Assembly (NCBI RefSeq): GCF_030409715.1
Contig: NZ_JAUFQI010000001.1
Coordinates: forward strand, 2,344,501-2,408,500
Length of the DNA: 64,000 nt
From: Reinekea marina
GTDB taxonomy: Bacteria; Pseudomonadota; Gammaproteobacteria; Pseudomonadales; Natronospirillaceae
Reading direction: 5' to 3'
Part shown: positions 1 through 7,669 of the stretch, one piece after another
How positions within the stretch are numbered: the first letter of the stretch is position 1
How the letters are laid out: every line of letters starts with the position of its first letter
Made by a program: the position numbers and the translations under genes
The notes under the pieces: model-generated
What the model was told of the DNA's origin: nothing
Database searches by the model: none
The model's input: only the letters and a program-made list of their open reading frames with translations

Positions 1-650
1 CCTAAACGCTGTACATCATCTGGATTAACCCCCACGCCAACCCCATAGCCTGTCTTACTCACCCAAATATGACGCGCTTTTAGATAATTCGTTAAACTAA
101 AATTTTCTAAAATGGGATTATTCTTACTTAACATGCAACAAAAATTATCTGACCACACTGTCATTTGATGGAACGATTGCGGCAATGTATCAAAACGGTT
201 TATCACCATGTCGACCCGCCCTTGTTCTACATCTGAAAAGTTAACGTCACTGGGCGTCATAATATCTAACGCTACATTCGGCGCTTCGTCCGATAAGCGC
301 TTTAGTAACGCCGGCAACAGAGTAGATTCAGCATAATCACTGGCCATGATCCGAAAAACTCGATTACTTTCAGCGGCATCAAAATGATGTCGAGGCGTGA
401 CCACTTTCTCTAGGCTTTGCAATGCCATGCGCAGCATAGGCTCTAAATCTCTTGCACGCTCGGTCGGTGTCATGCCATCGCTGGTTCTGATCAGTAATGG
501 GTCTTCAAATAGGTCGCGCAAGCGACGCAAACCATTACTCATGGCCGGCTGACTAATACCTAGCTGATGCGCAGCTTTAGTAACGCTGCGCTCTTTTAAA
601 AGAACATCTAAGTACACCAATAAGTTCATATCAACCCGATTCAGATGCAT
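1..650 (-). CDS. LysR-family transcriptional regulator (3' end beyond window)
   Basis: Read on the minus strand from ATG at 650, this encodes a LysR-type DNA-binding protein whose C-terminus is cut off by the window edge. Residues about 8-65 form the winged helix-turn-helix, including RSVTKAAHQLGISQPAMSNG, followed by the linker helix and the start of the effector-binding domain. A second in-frame ATG lies seven codons in (629). It is divergent from the isocitrate lyase gene, which makes it a candidate regulator of that gene or of itself; the effector cannot be told. It is missing from simple ORF lists only because no stop codon lies in the window. Confidence 0.9.
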   Translation of the reverse strand, partial: MHLNRVDMNLLVYLDVLLKERSVTKAAHQLGISQPAMSNGLRRLRDLFEDPLLIRTSDGMTPTERARDLEPMLRMALQSLEKVVTPRHHFDAAESNRVFRIMASDYAESTLLPALLKRLSDEAPNVALDIMTPSDVNFSDVEQGRVDMVINRFDTLPQSFHQMTVWSDNFCCMLSKNNPILENFSLTNYLKARHIWVSKTGYGVGVGVNPDDVQRL

Positions 651-662
651 TTCAACCCTCCA

Positions 663-689
663 AGCGTAATTTATTATTTAGCGTAATTT
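663..689. promoter_or_regulatory. Direct repeat AGCGTAATTT x2, candidate operator
   Basis: The ten-base string AGCGTAATTT occurs at 663-672 and again at 680-689, offset 17 bases, just upstream of the LysR start. The second copy extends to GCGTAATTTCGC, a partial palindrome. Repeats of this kind beside a divergent LysR gene are often its binding sites, but this is inference from position only. Confidence 0.35.
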
Positions 690-863
690 CGCTAGAAAAC
701 AGGTATTTACCACCCTTTATAACTTCTGCGAATGTCAGGCATCATAGATATAAATTAGACGAATCACAAATAGATTCTTATCTTTGGGTCATCACCAGCG
801 GGAAACAACATTAATTTCCGCCGTTATTTTGGATGCCAACGACCAAGAAAAGAGGGTTTACAC

Positions 864-2459
864 ATGACTCAATACAGCAACGATATCAGTCAAATTTCTG
901 AACTAAAGGACAAAGCTGGCAGCAGCTGGTCAGCAATCAACCCGGAATATGCCGCTCGTATGCGCGCTCAAAACCGATTCCGTACAGGTCTTGATATTGC
1001 GAAATACACGGCAGACATTATGCGTAACGATATGGACGCATACGATATTGACCCAACTAAATACACTCAATCTCTAGGTTGCTGGCATGGTTTTATCGGC
1101 CAACAGAAAATGATTTCTATTAAGAAGCATTTTGAAGGTAAAACAGATCGTCGTTACTTATATCTTTCTGGTTGGATGGTTGCAGCGCTACGCTCTGAGT
1201 TCGGTCCACTGCCCGATCAATCAATGCATGAGAAAACTTCTGTTGCCGCTTTAATTAAAGAGCTTTACACCTTCTTGCGCCAAGCCGATGCGCGTGAGCT
1301 AGGCGGTTTATTCCGCGACTTAGACGCCGCTCGCGAAGCCGGCGACAGCGATAAAGCAGCCAGCATACAAGACCAAATCGATAACTACGTTACTCATGTT
1401 GTTCCTATTATTGCCGACATTGACGCTGGTTTTGGTAATGCTGAAGCCACTTACCTAATGGCTAAACAAATGATCGAAGCGGGTGCATGTTGTATCCAGA
1501 TCGAAAACCAAGTGTCTGATGAGAAGCAATGTGGTCACCAAGACGGTAAAGTTACTGTTCCACATGAAGACTTCTTAGCTAAAATCCGTGCGGTTCGTTA
1601 CGCTTTCTTAGAACTAGGTGTGGATAACGGCGTTATCGTTGCTCGTACAGACTCTTTAGGTGCTGGCCTTACTAAGCAGATCGCGGTATCACGTGAACCG
1701 GGTGATTTAGGAGATCAGTACAACTCTTTCTTAGATTGCGAAGAAGTTGGACCAGAAGCTCTACAAAACGGCGATGTTATCCTTAACCGTAACGGTAAGT
1801 TACTTCGTCCTAAACGTTTACCGTCTAACTTGTTCCAGTTCCGCCAAGGAACGGGTGAAGATCGTTGCGTACTGGATTCAATTACGTCTTTACAAAACGG
1901 TGCAGACTTATTGTGGATCGAAACTGAAAAGCCGCACATCGGCCAAATCGGTGGCATGGTTGACCGCATCCGTGAAGTAATCCCGAATGCGAAACTGGTC
2001 TACAACAACTCGCCTTCTTTCAACTGGACATTAAACTTCCGTCAGCAAGTATTCGATGCATGGGCTGAAGCGGGTAAAGATACATCAGCGTACAACCGCG
2101 ATAACCTAATGAGCGCAAACTACGATGAAAGTGACTTGGCTAAAGAAGCCGATGAGCGCATCCGTACGTTCCAAGCGGACTCTTCACGTCAAGCGGGCAT
2201 CTTCCACCACTTGATTACGCTTCCTACGTACCACACGGCTGCATTGTCTACTGACAACCTAGCTAAAGAGTACTTCGGTGATCAAGGCATGCTTGGCTAC
2301 GTAGCTAACGTTCAGCGTAAAGAGATTCGCCAGTCTATCGCTTGTGTGAAGCACCAAAACATGTCGGGTTCTGACATCGGTGATGATCACAAAGAGTACT
2401 TCTCTGGTGAAGCAGCCCTTAAAGCCGGCGGCAAAGACAATACGATGAACCAGTTCTAA
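864..2459 (+). CDS. aceA: Isocitrate lyase
   Basis: Cleaves isocitrate to glyoxylate and succinate, the first step of the glyoxylate shunt, needed for growth on acetate and fatty acids. The 531-residue length is that of the Pseudomonas/Acinetobacter type, longer than the roughly 434-residue E. coli enzyme. The catalytic signature is KQCGH at residues 221-225 (the E. coli type has KKCGH). The metal-binding region, DIDAGFGNAE, precedes it. ATG at 864 has an AGAGGG ribosome site 7 bases upstream. A rho-independent terminator follows directly, so it is probably a single-gene transcript. A LysR gene lies divergently upstream. Malate synthase is not in the window. Confidence 0.96.
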   Translation: MTQYSNDISQISELKDKAGSSWSAINPEYAARMRAQNRFRTGLDIAKYTADIMRNDMDAYDIDPTKYTQSLGCWHGFIGQQKMISIKKHFEGKTDRRYLYLSGWMVAALRSEFGPLPDQSMHEKTSVAALIKELYTFLRQADARELGGLFRDLDAAREAGDSDKAASIQDQIDNYVTHVVPIIADIDAGFGNAEATYLMAKQMIEAGACCIQIENQVSDEKQCGHQDGKVTVPHEDFLAKIRAVRYAFLELGVDNGVIVARTDSLGAGLTKQIAVSREPGDLGDQYNSFLDCEEVGPEALQNGDVILNRNGKLLRPKRLPSNLFQFRQGTGEDRCVLDSITSLQNGADLLWIETEKPHIGQIGGMVDRIREVIPNAKLVYNNSPSFNWTLNFRQQVFDAWAEAGKDTSAYNRDNLMSANYDESDLAKEADERIRTFQADSSRQAGIFHHLITLPTYHTAALSTDNLAKEYFGDQGMLGYVANVQRKEIRQSIACVKHQNMSGSDIGDDHKEYFSGEAALKAGGKDNTMNQF

Positions 2460-2477
2460 TCTACTGCTTCTAAAACC

Positions 2478-2512
2478 AACCTCCCCTGACTATGGTCTTG
2501 GGAGGTTTTTTT
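2478..2512 (+). terminator. Rho-independent terminator of aceA
   Basis: An eight-base perfect stem (AACCTCCC / GGGAGGTT) with a 14-base loop runs straight into seven Ts, 18 bases after the aceA stop codon. Confidence 0.9.
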
Positions 2513-2580
2513 GTAGTCATTTTAAAGTTCAGTGCCCTACCTGCTTTTGATTTAACCCGAAGCCCTAAACAGTGGCTATA

Positions 2581-2751
2581 ACCCGCTTTGGTGGTGGGAT
2601 TTGCTTTCGCGGGTCGCTGTTCGCGCATCCTGCGCCGCTAAACTTCGCCATCCATGGCTCAGATGCCCGCTACAGCAAACCCCACCACCAAAGCTATCTA
2701 CAACAACCACTCAATGAAGTAAGAGCGCTCGAAGCAAAGCGAAGACGCGAT
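2581..2751 (-). repeat. Isolated inverted copy of the 213-bp repeat family
   Basis: Reverse-complemented, this stretch matches the units at 5858-7849. The palindromic body has arms around GCTTTGGTGGTGGG and shares the core GCCATGGATGGCGAAGTTTA; the REP-like head (GAAGCAAAGCGAAGACGCGA) is at 2731-2750. It fills most of the aceA-NUDIX gap. An 83-codon ORF on the plus strand here is only the repeat read through. The copy has diverged more than the tandem units. Confidence 0.85.
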
Positions 2752-2793
2752 GGGGTTGATTTTCTTTTACCTAACTCTAGTACGAAGTTATTT

Positions 2794-3333
2794 TTAAAGC
2801 AGCGTTTTTCTGACCATTCTTAAAACACTTTCCTCTTGAGTGATCATTTCAATCTCGGCTCGGCTCATCCATTTAAGCTCGTTAGATTCTTCGCTTATTG
2901 TGAGCGTTTCGTTATCGGCTATAAACCAGTAACGAATATCTAAATGATTATGCTTCGGCTCACTCTTTCGCTCGGGAATAGCGTGAACATCAACATCGAA
3001 AATCTCAGTTTGTTTTAACGTAAGGTTTGCAAGCCCTGTTTCTTCTTGCGCTTCACGCAAGCTTGCTTGCGCTAAAGATTCATCACTGTCATCCACATGG
3101 CCGCCAGGCTGCACCCAAATATCTAATTTTTTGTGGTGCAGTAATACGGCTTTGGTTTGCTCTGCATTAGTGATCCACGCCGAAGCTGTTAAGTGCCCTA
3201 CTAAGGTATCTCTTGCCCAATAACGAGGCTGTTCGGCTACAAATTGAGTGATAAATTCGAGTGACTTGGCCTCTTCCTCGCAGCTCGGGGTTACTTTGCT
3301 AAGGTGCTGTAATACGGTTTCTTGGCTTTCCAT
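2794..3333 (-). CDS. NUDIX hydrolase
   Basis: Member of the NUDIX family, which cleaves nucleoside diphosphates linked to another group. The box lies at residues 77-100: PGGHVDD, then SLREAQEETGL, with the metal-binding REXXEE intact. The spacing between the GG and the first conserved Glu is one residue longer than in the common form. About 75 residues precede the box, and the substrate cannot be predicted. It is convergent with aceA and separated from it by the repeat element. ATG at 3333 is preceded by a weak ribosome site. Confidence 0.85.
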   Translation of the reverse strand: MESQETVLQHLSKVTPSCEEEAKSLEFITQFVAEQPRYWARDTLVGHLTASAWITNAEQTKAVLLHHKKLDIWVQPGGHVDDSDESLAQASLREAQEETGLANLTLKQTEIFDVDVHAIPERKSEPKHNHLDIRYWFIADNETLTISEESNELKWMSRAEIEMITQEESVLRMVRKTLL

Positions 3334-3517
3334 TATGCTCAGGTTCCATAAATTTTCGCGCAGTATAAACGATGGTCGGTAGGGTTTCGATTGCCTGTTT
3401 GTCTAAATTAACGGTTACTTACTGAATAGGCGTTGAGCGCTTCAGCTAAACTAATTAGAATGCCCTCTTTTATATGCCTGCTTTTATGGCGTTCACACCT
3501 TTTTTGGAGTTATTTGA

Positions 3518-4144
3518 TTGAGCCGTGCCGATTCCCTTGTTGTTCTAGATTTTGAAACCACGGGTCTTTCACCCGATATGGGTGATCGCGCTATTGAAAT
3601 TGGCGCTGTTAAAATTGAAGAAGGTGTCATTGTTGATCAGTTTCAAGCGCTCATGAACCCTGGCAGACGTGTAGACCCATTTATCGAACGTTATACAGGC
3701 ATTACCAATACCATGCTCACCAGCGCAGACTCTTGTGCTGACGTCATGGCAGATTTCGCTGAGTTTATCGGTGATAGCAATTTGCTCGCACACAATGCCT
3801 CATTTGATAAACGCTTTCTTGATGCGGAGTTTCAGCGAATAAAGCATCAATATCGCGGTGAATTTATCTGCTCGCTTTTAGTATCTCGCCGCATTTTTCA
3901 GAACGCACCCAACCATAAACTGGGTACTTTGGTGGGTTACTGTAATATAGAATCAAATGGTGCTTTTCACAGAGCCTTATACGATTCAGAGATGACGGCA
4001 AAGCTTTGGCTAGCCATTATTGATATTATATGCCAGCGCTCGAACTTAGAGACCCTACCCTTTAATGCCGCACAAAAACTTTGCAAAACCCCAAAAAAGT
4101 CTATCGATAAATATCTAGAATCACTAAAGCCCATAGTCGCCTAA
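3518..4144 (+). CDS. DEDDh 3'-5' exonuclease (DnaQ-like)
   Basis: A 208-residue exonuclease of the DnaQ/RNase T superfamily. All catalytic residues are visible: ExoI D11 and E13 in LDFETTG, ExoII D97 in LLAHNASFD, ExoIII H151 and D156 in HRALYD. It lacks the polymerase-binding tail expected of a replicative epsilon subunit, so a repair or RNA-processing role is as likely. The start is TTG at 3518, with GGAG eight bases upstream; no closer ATG fits. It stands alone, convergent with the methyltransferase downstream. Confidence 0.88.
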   Translation: MSRADSLVVLDFETTGLSPDMGDRAIEIGAVKIEEGVIVDQFQALMNPGRRVDPFIERYTGITNTMLTSADSCADVMADFAEFIGDSNLLAHNASFDKRFLDAEFQRIKHQYRGEFICSLLVSRRIFQNAPNHKLGTLVGYCNIESNGAFHRALYDSEMTAKLWLAIIDIICQRSNLETLPFNAAQKLCKTPKKSIDKYLESLKPIVA

Positions 4145-4158
4145 CGCCTTCAAAAAAT

Positions 4159-4932
4159 TTAGTGAGCTAGCTCTGCAAGCGTCACTTTATAAGAGACCGT
4201 TCCTTTTACGGTTTCATTAAAGCCATGCTTAATAAGCAATCTACGAAGCTTTGTATCGAATGCTTCAGCCTGCTCTGGCACCATTCGATCTAGGCTAAAC
4301 CCATTGCGAGCATGAAAAGAAGAAATATAGTGGTCGATGTTTTGCTCAACGAGACTAACGGGCATTTCAGTGGTTAAGGGTGCCTCGATGTAACCACCCT
4401 TAGTCAACATGGTTACCACGTTATAGGGTTTAAAGGTTTTTGTCGTTGAGAAGGCTTTCACTAGGGCAAGAATTTCATCTTGAAGCCCTTCAATTGCGAT
4501 ATCACCACCCGTGATTATTGCAAAACGAGCATTAGGCTTGGCAACGGCTCTTAACGCTGGAAAAGCGCGATCCCAATCGGTCCAGTGAATACTGTTTGCA
4601 GCAACAATTAAATCGAATGCTTGAGGCGATTCAAAGCTTTCGATGTAACTTTGCTTAAAATCTACATCCGCATTCTTCGCTGTTGCTGCTTTTATCATTT
4701 CAACAGACGGGTCAACGCCTGTTACGCAGTGCCCTAGCTGAGCTAATGGTATGGCTATTTCTCCTGTGCCTGTACCAACATCTAATACCGACATATTTTC
4801 AAGCTGGAGGCTATTCGATAGGAATTGAATAACATCAGGCGTATATTCTGGTCGATAGCCATAGTTTTCAACGACCGATTTATCTGAAAACTGATCACCT
4901 ATCGCTTTACTTAAATGCTCAGGCTTATTCAT
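4159..4932 (-). CDS. Class I SAM-dependent methyltransferase
   Basis: A 257-residue methyltransferase with motif I VLDVGTGTGE at residues 49-58 and an acidic ribose-binding residue in VTGVDPS. The N-terminal YGYRPEYTPDVIQFL resembles the UbiE/Methyltransf_11 group acting on small molecules. The substrate is unknown. It is a single gene, convergent with the exonuclease gene and followed on the same strand, upstream, by the zinc-ribbon protein. Confidence 0.8.
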   Translation of the reverse strand: MNKPEHLSKAIGDQFSDKSVVENYGYRPEYTPDVIQFLSNSLQLENMSVLDVGTGTGEIAIPLAQLGHCVTGVDPSVEMIKAATAKNADVDFKQSYIESFESPQAFDLIVAANSIHWTDWDRAFPALRAVAKPNARFAIITGGDIAIEGLQDEILALVKAFSTTKTFKPYNVVTMLTKGGYIEAPLTTEMPVSLVEQNIDHYISSFHARNGFSLDRMVPEQAEAFDTKLRRLLIKHGFNETVKGTVSYKVTLAELAH

Positions 4933-4981
4933 TTACACCCTTACTAACCTAAAATCGCTGATACTTACTATCGAAAAACAG

Positions 4982-5353
4982 CTAAGAATTTATAGCATAT
5001 AAAATTGCGATGAATGCGACTACAAAACCCATGCAGCTAATAACCCCAGGAAGATTATTGCGCGCCAGTTCAGAAAGGTTTGCCTTCATAAGCTGTTTTT
5101 CTTGATCACAAATTTCATCACCACACCCCCGACAAAAACGGTCATTAATGCAAATAAATTTTGCACAGTGCACACACCGATAGCGGTCTCTGGTATTCCA
5201 AGGGAGCGCACCGACTACTGAATTAGGCAATGCGCGCATAGCCTTAACTTGATCAATAGTAAAAGTAATACCGCAGCTACGACAATGATGGTCACCATCT
5301 GCGACCACACCTTTACAAGAAGGACAGTTATAAATGTCTTCTAATGTTTTAAT
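4982..5353 (-). CDS. Double zinc-ribbon protein with C-terminal membrane anchor
   Basis: Two zinc ribbons are followed by a C-terminal transmembrane helix (VISCMGFVVAFIAILYAI). The second ribbon is CVHC...CRGC. The first needs the pair CPSC, which lies upstream of the only standard in-frame start (GTG at 5308). Extending to ATT at 5353, which has AGGA eight bases upstream, gives NCPSCKG...HCRSCG, a complete ribbon. I therefore place the start at 5353 on an ATT codon; the fallback is GTG 5308 (108 residues). The reading frame is closed by a TAA further up. Function unknown; proteins of this shape are often membrane-tethered metal-binding adaptors. Confidence 0.6.
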   Translation of the reverse strand: MKTLEDIYNCPSCKGVVADGDHHCRSCGITFTIDQVKAMRALPNSVVGALPWNTRDRYRCVHCAKFICINDRFCRGCGDEICDQEKQLMKANLSELARNNLPGVISCMGFVVAFIAILYAINS

Positions 5354-5398
5354 GGTTAAAATCCTTTAACACTTCATTTTCAAGCTAACTTATACCGC

Positions 5399-5770
5399 TC
5401 AAACATGCTGATCAATTAATATTTTATTTCCATCAGGGTCAGTCACAGAGAAACTGCCAGGCCCACTATCACCTTCAATGCTCTCTTGGGTTACCTCTAA
5501 CCCCTCTGCTTTATATTTAACATGCAGCTCTCTTACATCTGAAAAAGCACCCACAGATTGCGCACTCTGGTCCCAACCTGGGTTGAATGTAAGAATATTG
5601 CTTTCAAACATTCCCTGAAAAAGACCAATATTGGTATCACCGTTCTTCATAATCAAATAGCCGTGTGACTCGTCACCACCGAAAGCACTGAAGCCTAGTT
5701 TTTCGTAGAAAACCTTCGACGCACTTAAATCTTTAACCGCCAAACTGACTGAAAAGCAACCTATCGACAT
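5399..5770 (-). CDS. VOC/glyoxalase-like family protein
   Basis: A 123-residue vicinal-oxygen-chelate fold protein: SVAVKDL-like first strand (CFSVSLAVKDLSASKVFYEKLGF) and C-terminal VTDPDGNKILIDQ. The family includes glyoxalases, dioxygenases and antibiotic-binding proteins. The metal ligands cannot be assigned with confidence, so no substrate is claimed. The ATG at 5770 has a GGAG site upstream (AAGGAGTGCTCC region). The tandem repeat array begins 88 bases upstream. Confidence 0.8.
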   Translation of the reverse strand: MSIGCFSVSLAVKDLSASKVFYEKLGFSAFGGDESHGYLIMKNGDTNIGLFQGMFESNILTFNPGWDQSAQSVGAFSDVRELHVKYKAEGLEVTQESIEGDSGPGSFSVTDPDGNKILIDQHV

Positions 5771-5857
5771 TGGAGCACTCCTTTTACTGTTCGTTGAGTA
5801 GGAAGTATAGCCTTGATTGAGTTGTAAGCCTTCATATGCTGACTACGAGTGGAATAT

Positions 5858-6070
5858 TCGCGTCTCCGCTTTGCTTCGATCACTCCTACAAAAGCTTTGA
5901 AATGGTGGAATAGTTAGCTTTGGCGGTGGGTTTCACTGCAGCGGGCATCTGAGCCATGGATGGCGAAGTTTAGCGGCGCAGGATGCGCGAACAGCGACCC
6001 GCGGAAGTGGAATCCGCCGCCAACGCAAATTCAGGCAGTGTAATTTCGACTAAAGACAAGCTCAAAATAA
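5858..6070 (+). repeat. 213-bp repeat, unit 1 of tandem array
   Basis: The head is REP-like: TCGCGTCTCCGCTTTGCTTC from 5858, then CGATCACTCCTAC. A linker follows (AAAGCTTTGAAATGGTGG), then a body of about 115 bases with inverted arms (GCTTTGGCGGTGGGTTTCA at 5918 onward, GAATCCGCCGCCAACGC near 6010-6027) around the core GCCATGGATGGCGAAGTTTA, and a tail ending at 6070. The next unit starts exactly 213 bases later. Confidence 0.9.
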
Positions 6071-6112
6071 TCGCGTCTCAGCTTTGCTTAAATCACTTAT
6101 ATGGACCCGTCC

Positions 6113-6380
6113 GTTGTTGCAAGCCACTTATTTTACATTAGATTGAGATTGCACGCTTATATTCGGCTTCTTATTTAGGACGGCCGTCGCCTTCTGTCCT
6201 GAGCCATTATGAGTTGTGCTCTTACTGTCCTGATCTCCTACGCGGCTTCTTTGAGCCAAAGCGCTCTCAAGGGTTCAGTAAGTCGATCTTATCTTTTGTG
6301 TCTTAAGGGTCTGCGCAACCTCTAGGTTAATCTGATTTATAACTTCTAACTTACCTTGCTGGTTCTTTTTCTCTTTTGAC
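6113..6380 (-). ncRNA. Candidate bridge RNA region of the IS
   Basis: The 268 non-coding bases between the transposase stop and the right-hand inverted repeat have no ORF. IS110-family recombinases are known to use an element-encoded bridge RNA; in the IS1111 group it is encoded downstream of the transposase, as here. On the minus strand the region contains GTAGGAG (plus-strand positions 6235-6241), identical to the insertion target GTAGG-AGTGATC, and two similar ATCAGGACAG / CTCAGGACAG loops 40 bases apart. The RNA's ends and fold were not computed. Confidence 0.45.
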
Positions 6381-7400
6381 TTAAGAGTGGTATACCGAAC
6401 CATTTTTCATCAGTGCCCAACTGATTCTGGCGAGCTTATTCGCGAGTGCCACGATGATGACATTGGGATGCTTGTTCCCTTCGTGCTTCATCACCCATTG
6501 CTTTAGAGCACTGTCTTTTTCCTGCCGCTGCAAGGATTTATAAGCCGACCTCGCGCCATGCACCAGCATCTTACGGATCTGTTTATTGCCTTGTTTACTA
6601 ATGCCAAGCAAGACATCTTTCCCTCCGCTGGAGTGCTGTCTGGGAACCAACCCCAGTGAAGCACTGACATGACGACCACTGGCAAACGATGCAGCCTTGC
6701 CAATGTGACTGTAGAGAAGCGTTGAGATGATTGGACCGATACCCGGTATGCTTTGAAGACGCTTACAGGTTTCATTTGAGTTGGCGATCTGCGCGATTTC
6801 TTTGGCGTATTGCTGCTCTTGCTGTTCGCGTTGCAACCACTGCTGCCTGAGGTCGGCTATCATTCGCCGACCTCGAACGCTGAGCTCATTCGTTCCATCC
6901 TCTAACACCAATAACACCTGCTCACGGATAGCTTTTGCACCCTTAGGAAGAATGACTCCATATTCAGCCAACAGACCTCGGAGCTCATTGCCTACGGCAA
7001 CACGCTCTTTCACTATACGCTCCCGAACACGATGCAACGCCTGAAGATCTTGTTGCTCAACATTTTTTACAGCAACGGTCGGCATGGTTGGTCGACTCGC
7101 TGCTTCAGCGATGCCAAGAGCATCCCTGGTGTCATTTTTGTTCACCTGAACGAAGGGTTTAACGTAACGAGGGTGTATAACTTTAACGGTGTGACCGAGC
7201 TTAGCCAACTGCCTAGCCCAGTAATGGGATCCGCTGCAAGCTTCCATAGCGACGACAGATGTTGGCTGCTTCGCAAGAAAAGGCAACACTTGAGCACGCT
7301 TGAGCTGCTTCTTTTTAATCTCATTGCCGCGATGATCTAACACAGACAATTGAAAAACAGACTTCGCCAAATCAAGACCGATAATGTTAGTATTTTGCAT
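6381..7400 (-). CDS. IS110-family transposase (DEDD recombinase)
   Basis: A 339-residue transposase from ATG 7400, which has a strong AGGAGG site seven bases upstream; the frame is open further up but lacks such a site. The N-terminal RuvC-like DEDD domain shows the first Asp in IIGLDLAKS, Glu in AMEACSGSHYW and two Asp in NKNDTRDALG. The C-terminal Tnp_20 domain has IPGIGPIISTLL and LVPRQHSSGGK, where the serine used in strand exchange is expected. It cuts and rejoins element and target under guidance from the bridge RNA. The frame is intact. Confidence 0.95.
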   Translation of the reverse strand: MQNTNIIGLDLAKSVFQLSVLDHRGNEIKKKQLKRAQVLPFLAKQPTSVVAMEACSGSHYWARQLAKLGHTVKVIHPRYVKPFVQVNKNDTRDALGIAEAASRPTMPTVAVKNVEQQDLQALHRVRERIVKERVAVGNELRGLLAEYGVILPKGAKAIREQVLLVLEDGTNELSVRGRRMIADLRQQWLQREQQEQQYAKEIAQIANSNETCKRLQSIPGIGPIISTLLYSHIGKAASFASGRHVSASLGLVPRQHSSGGKDVLLGISKQGNKQIRKMLVHGARSAYKSLQRQEKDSALKQWVMKHEGNKHPNVIIVALANKLARISWALMKNGSVYHS

Positions 7401-7669
7401 GATGGATCCTCCTGCTGGATGCCGTACCTGATTAGAGTTTTGCAACTTAATCATGGCACAAGTGGGACGGGTCCATCTCATTTCCTACAAAAGCTTTGAA
7501 ATGGTGGAATAGTTAGCTTTGGCGGTAGGTTTCAATGCAGCGGGCATCTGAGCCATGGATGGCGAAGTTTTGCGGCGCAGGATGCGCGAACAGCGACCCG
7601 CGGAAGTGGAAGCCGCCGCCAACGCGGGTTCAGGCAGTGTAATTTCGGCTTAAGACAAGTTCACAACAA

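Larger units (their letters stand above)
6098..7483 (-). mobile_element. IS110-family, IS1111-type insertion sequence, 1,386 bp
   Basis: Perfect 12-bp subterminal inverted repeats, ATGGACCCGTCC at 6101-6112 and its complement at 7465-7476, lie 3 bases inside one end and 7 bases inside the other. This is the asymmetric spacing described for the IS1111 group. There is no target duplication: joining 6097 to 7484 restores GATCACT-CCTAC as in units 1 and 3, apart from the substitutions noted for unit 2. One transposase gene occupies the element, with about 280 non-coding bases after it and about 80 before it. The element looks intact and possibly active. Its target is the head of a REP-like repeat. 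Confidence 0.92.
6071..7669 (+). repeat. 213-bp repeat, unit 2, split by the insertion sequence
   Basis: The head is at 6071-6097 and the remainder at 7484-7669. The 1,386 bases between are the IS element. Without it the unit is exactly 213 bases long, as is unit 1. The head carries three substitutions relative to units 1 and 3 (TCAGCTTTGCTTAAATCACT at 6078-6097), and its body has one extra difference in the core (GTTTTGCGG). Confidence 0.9.

Noticed and set aside
2572..2823. 83-codon ORF on the plus strand
   Set aside because: It lies over the inverted repeat copy and the end of the NUDIX gene; it has no ribosome site or protein-like composition.
6781..7340. Plus-strand ORFs inside the insertion sequence
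   Set aside because: They are shadows of the transposase frame; the DEDD motifs are all on the minus strand.
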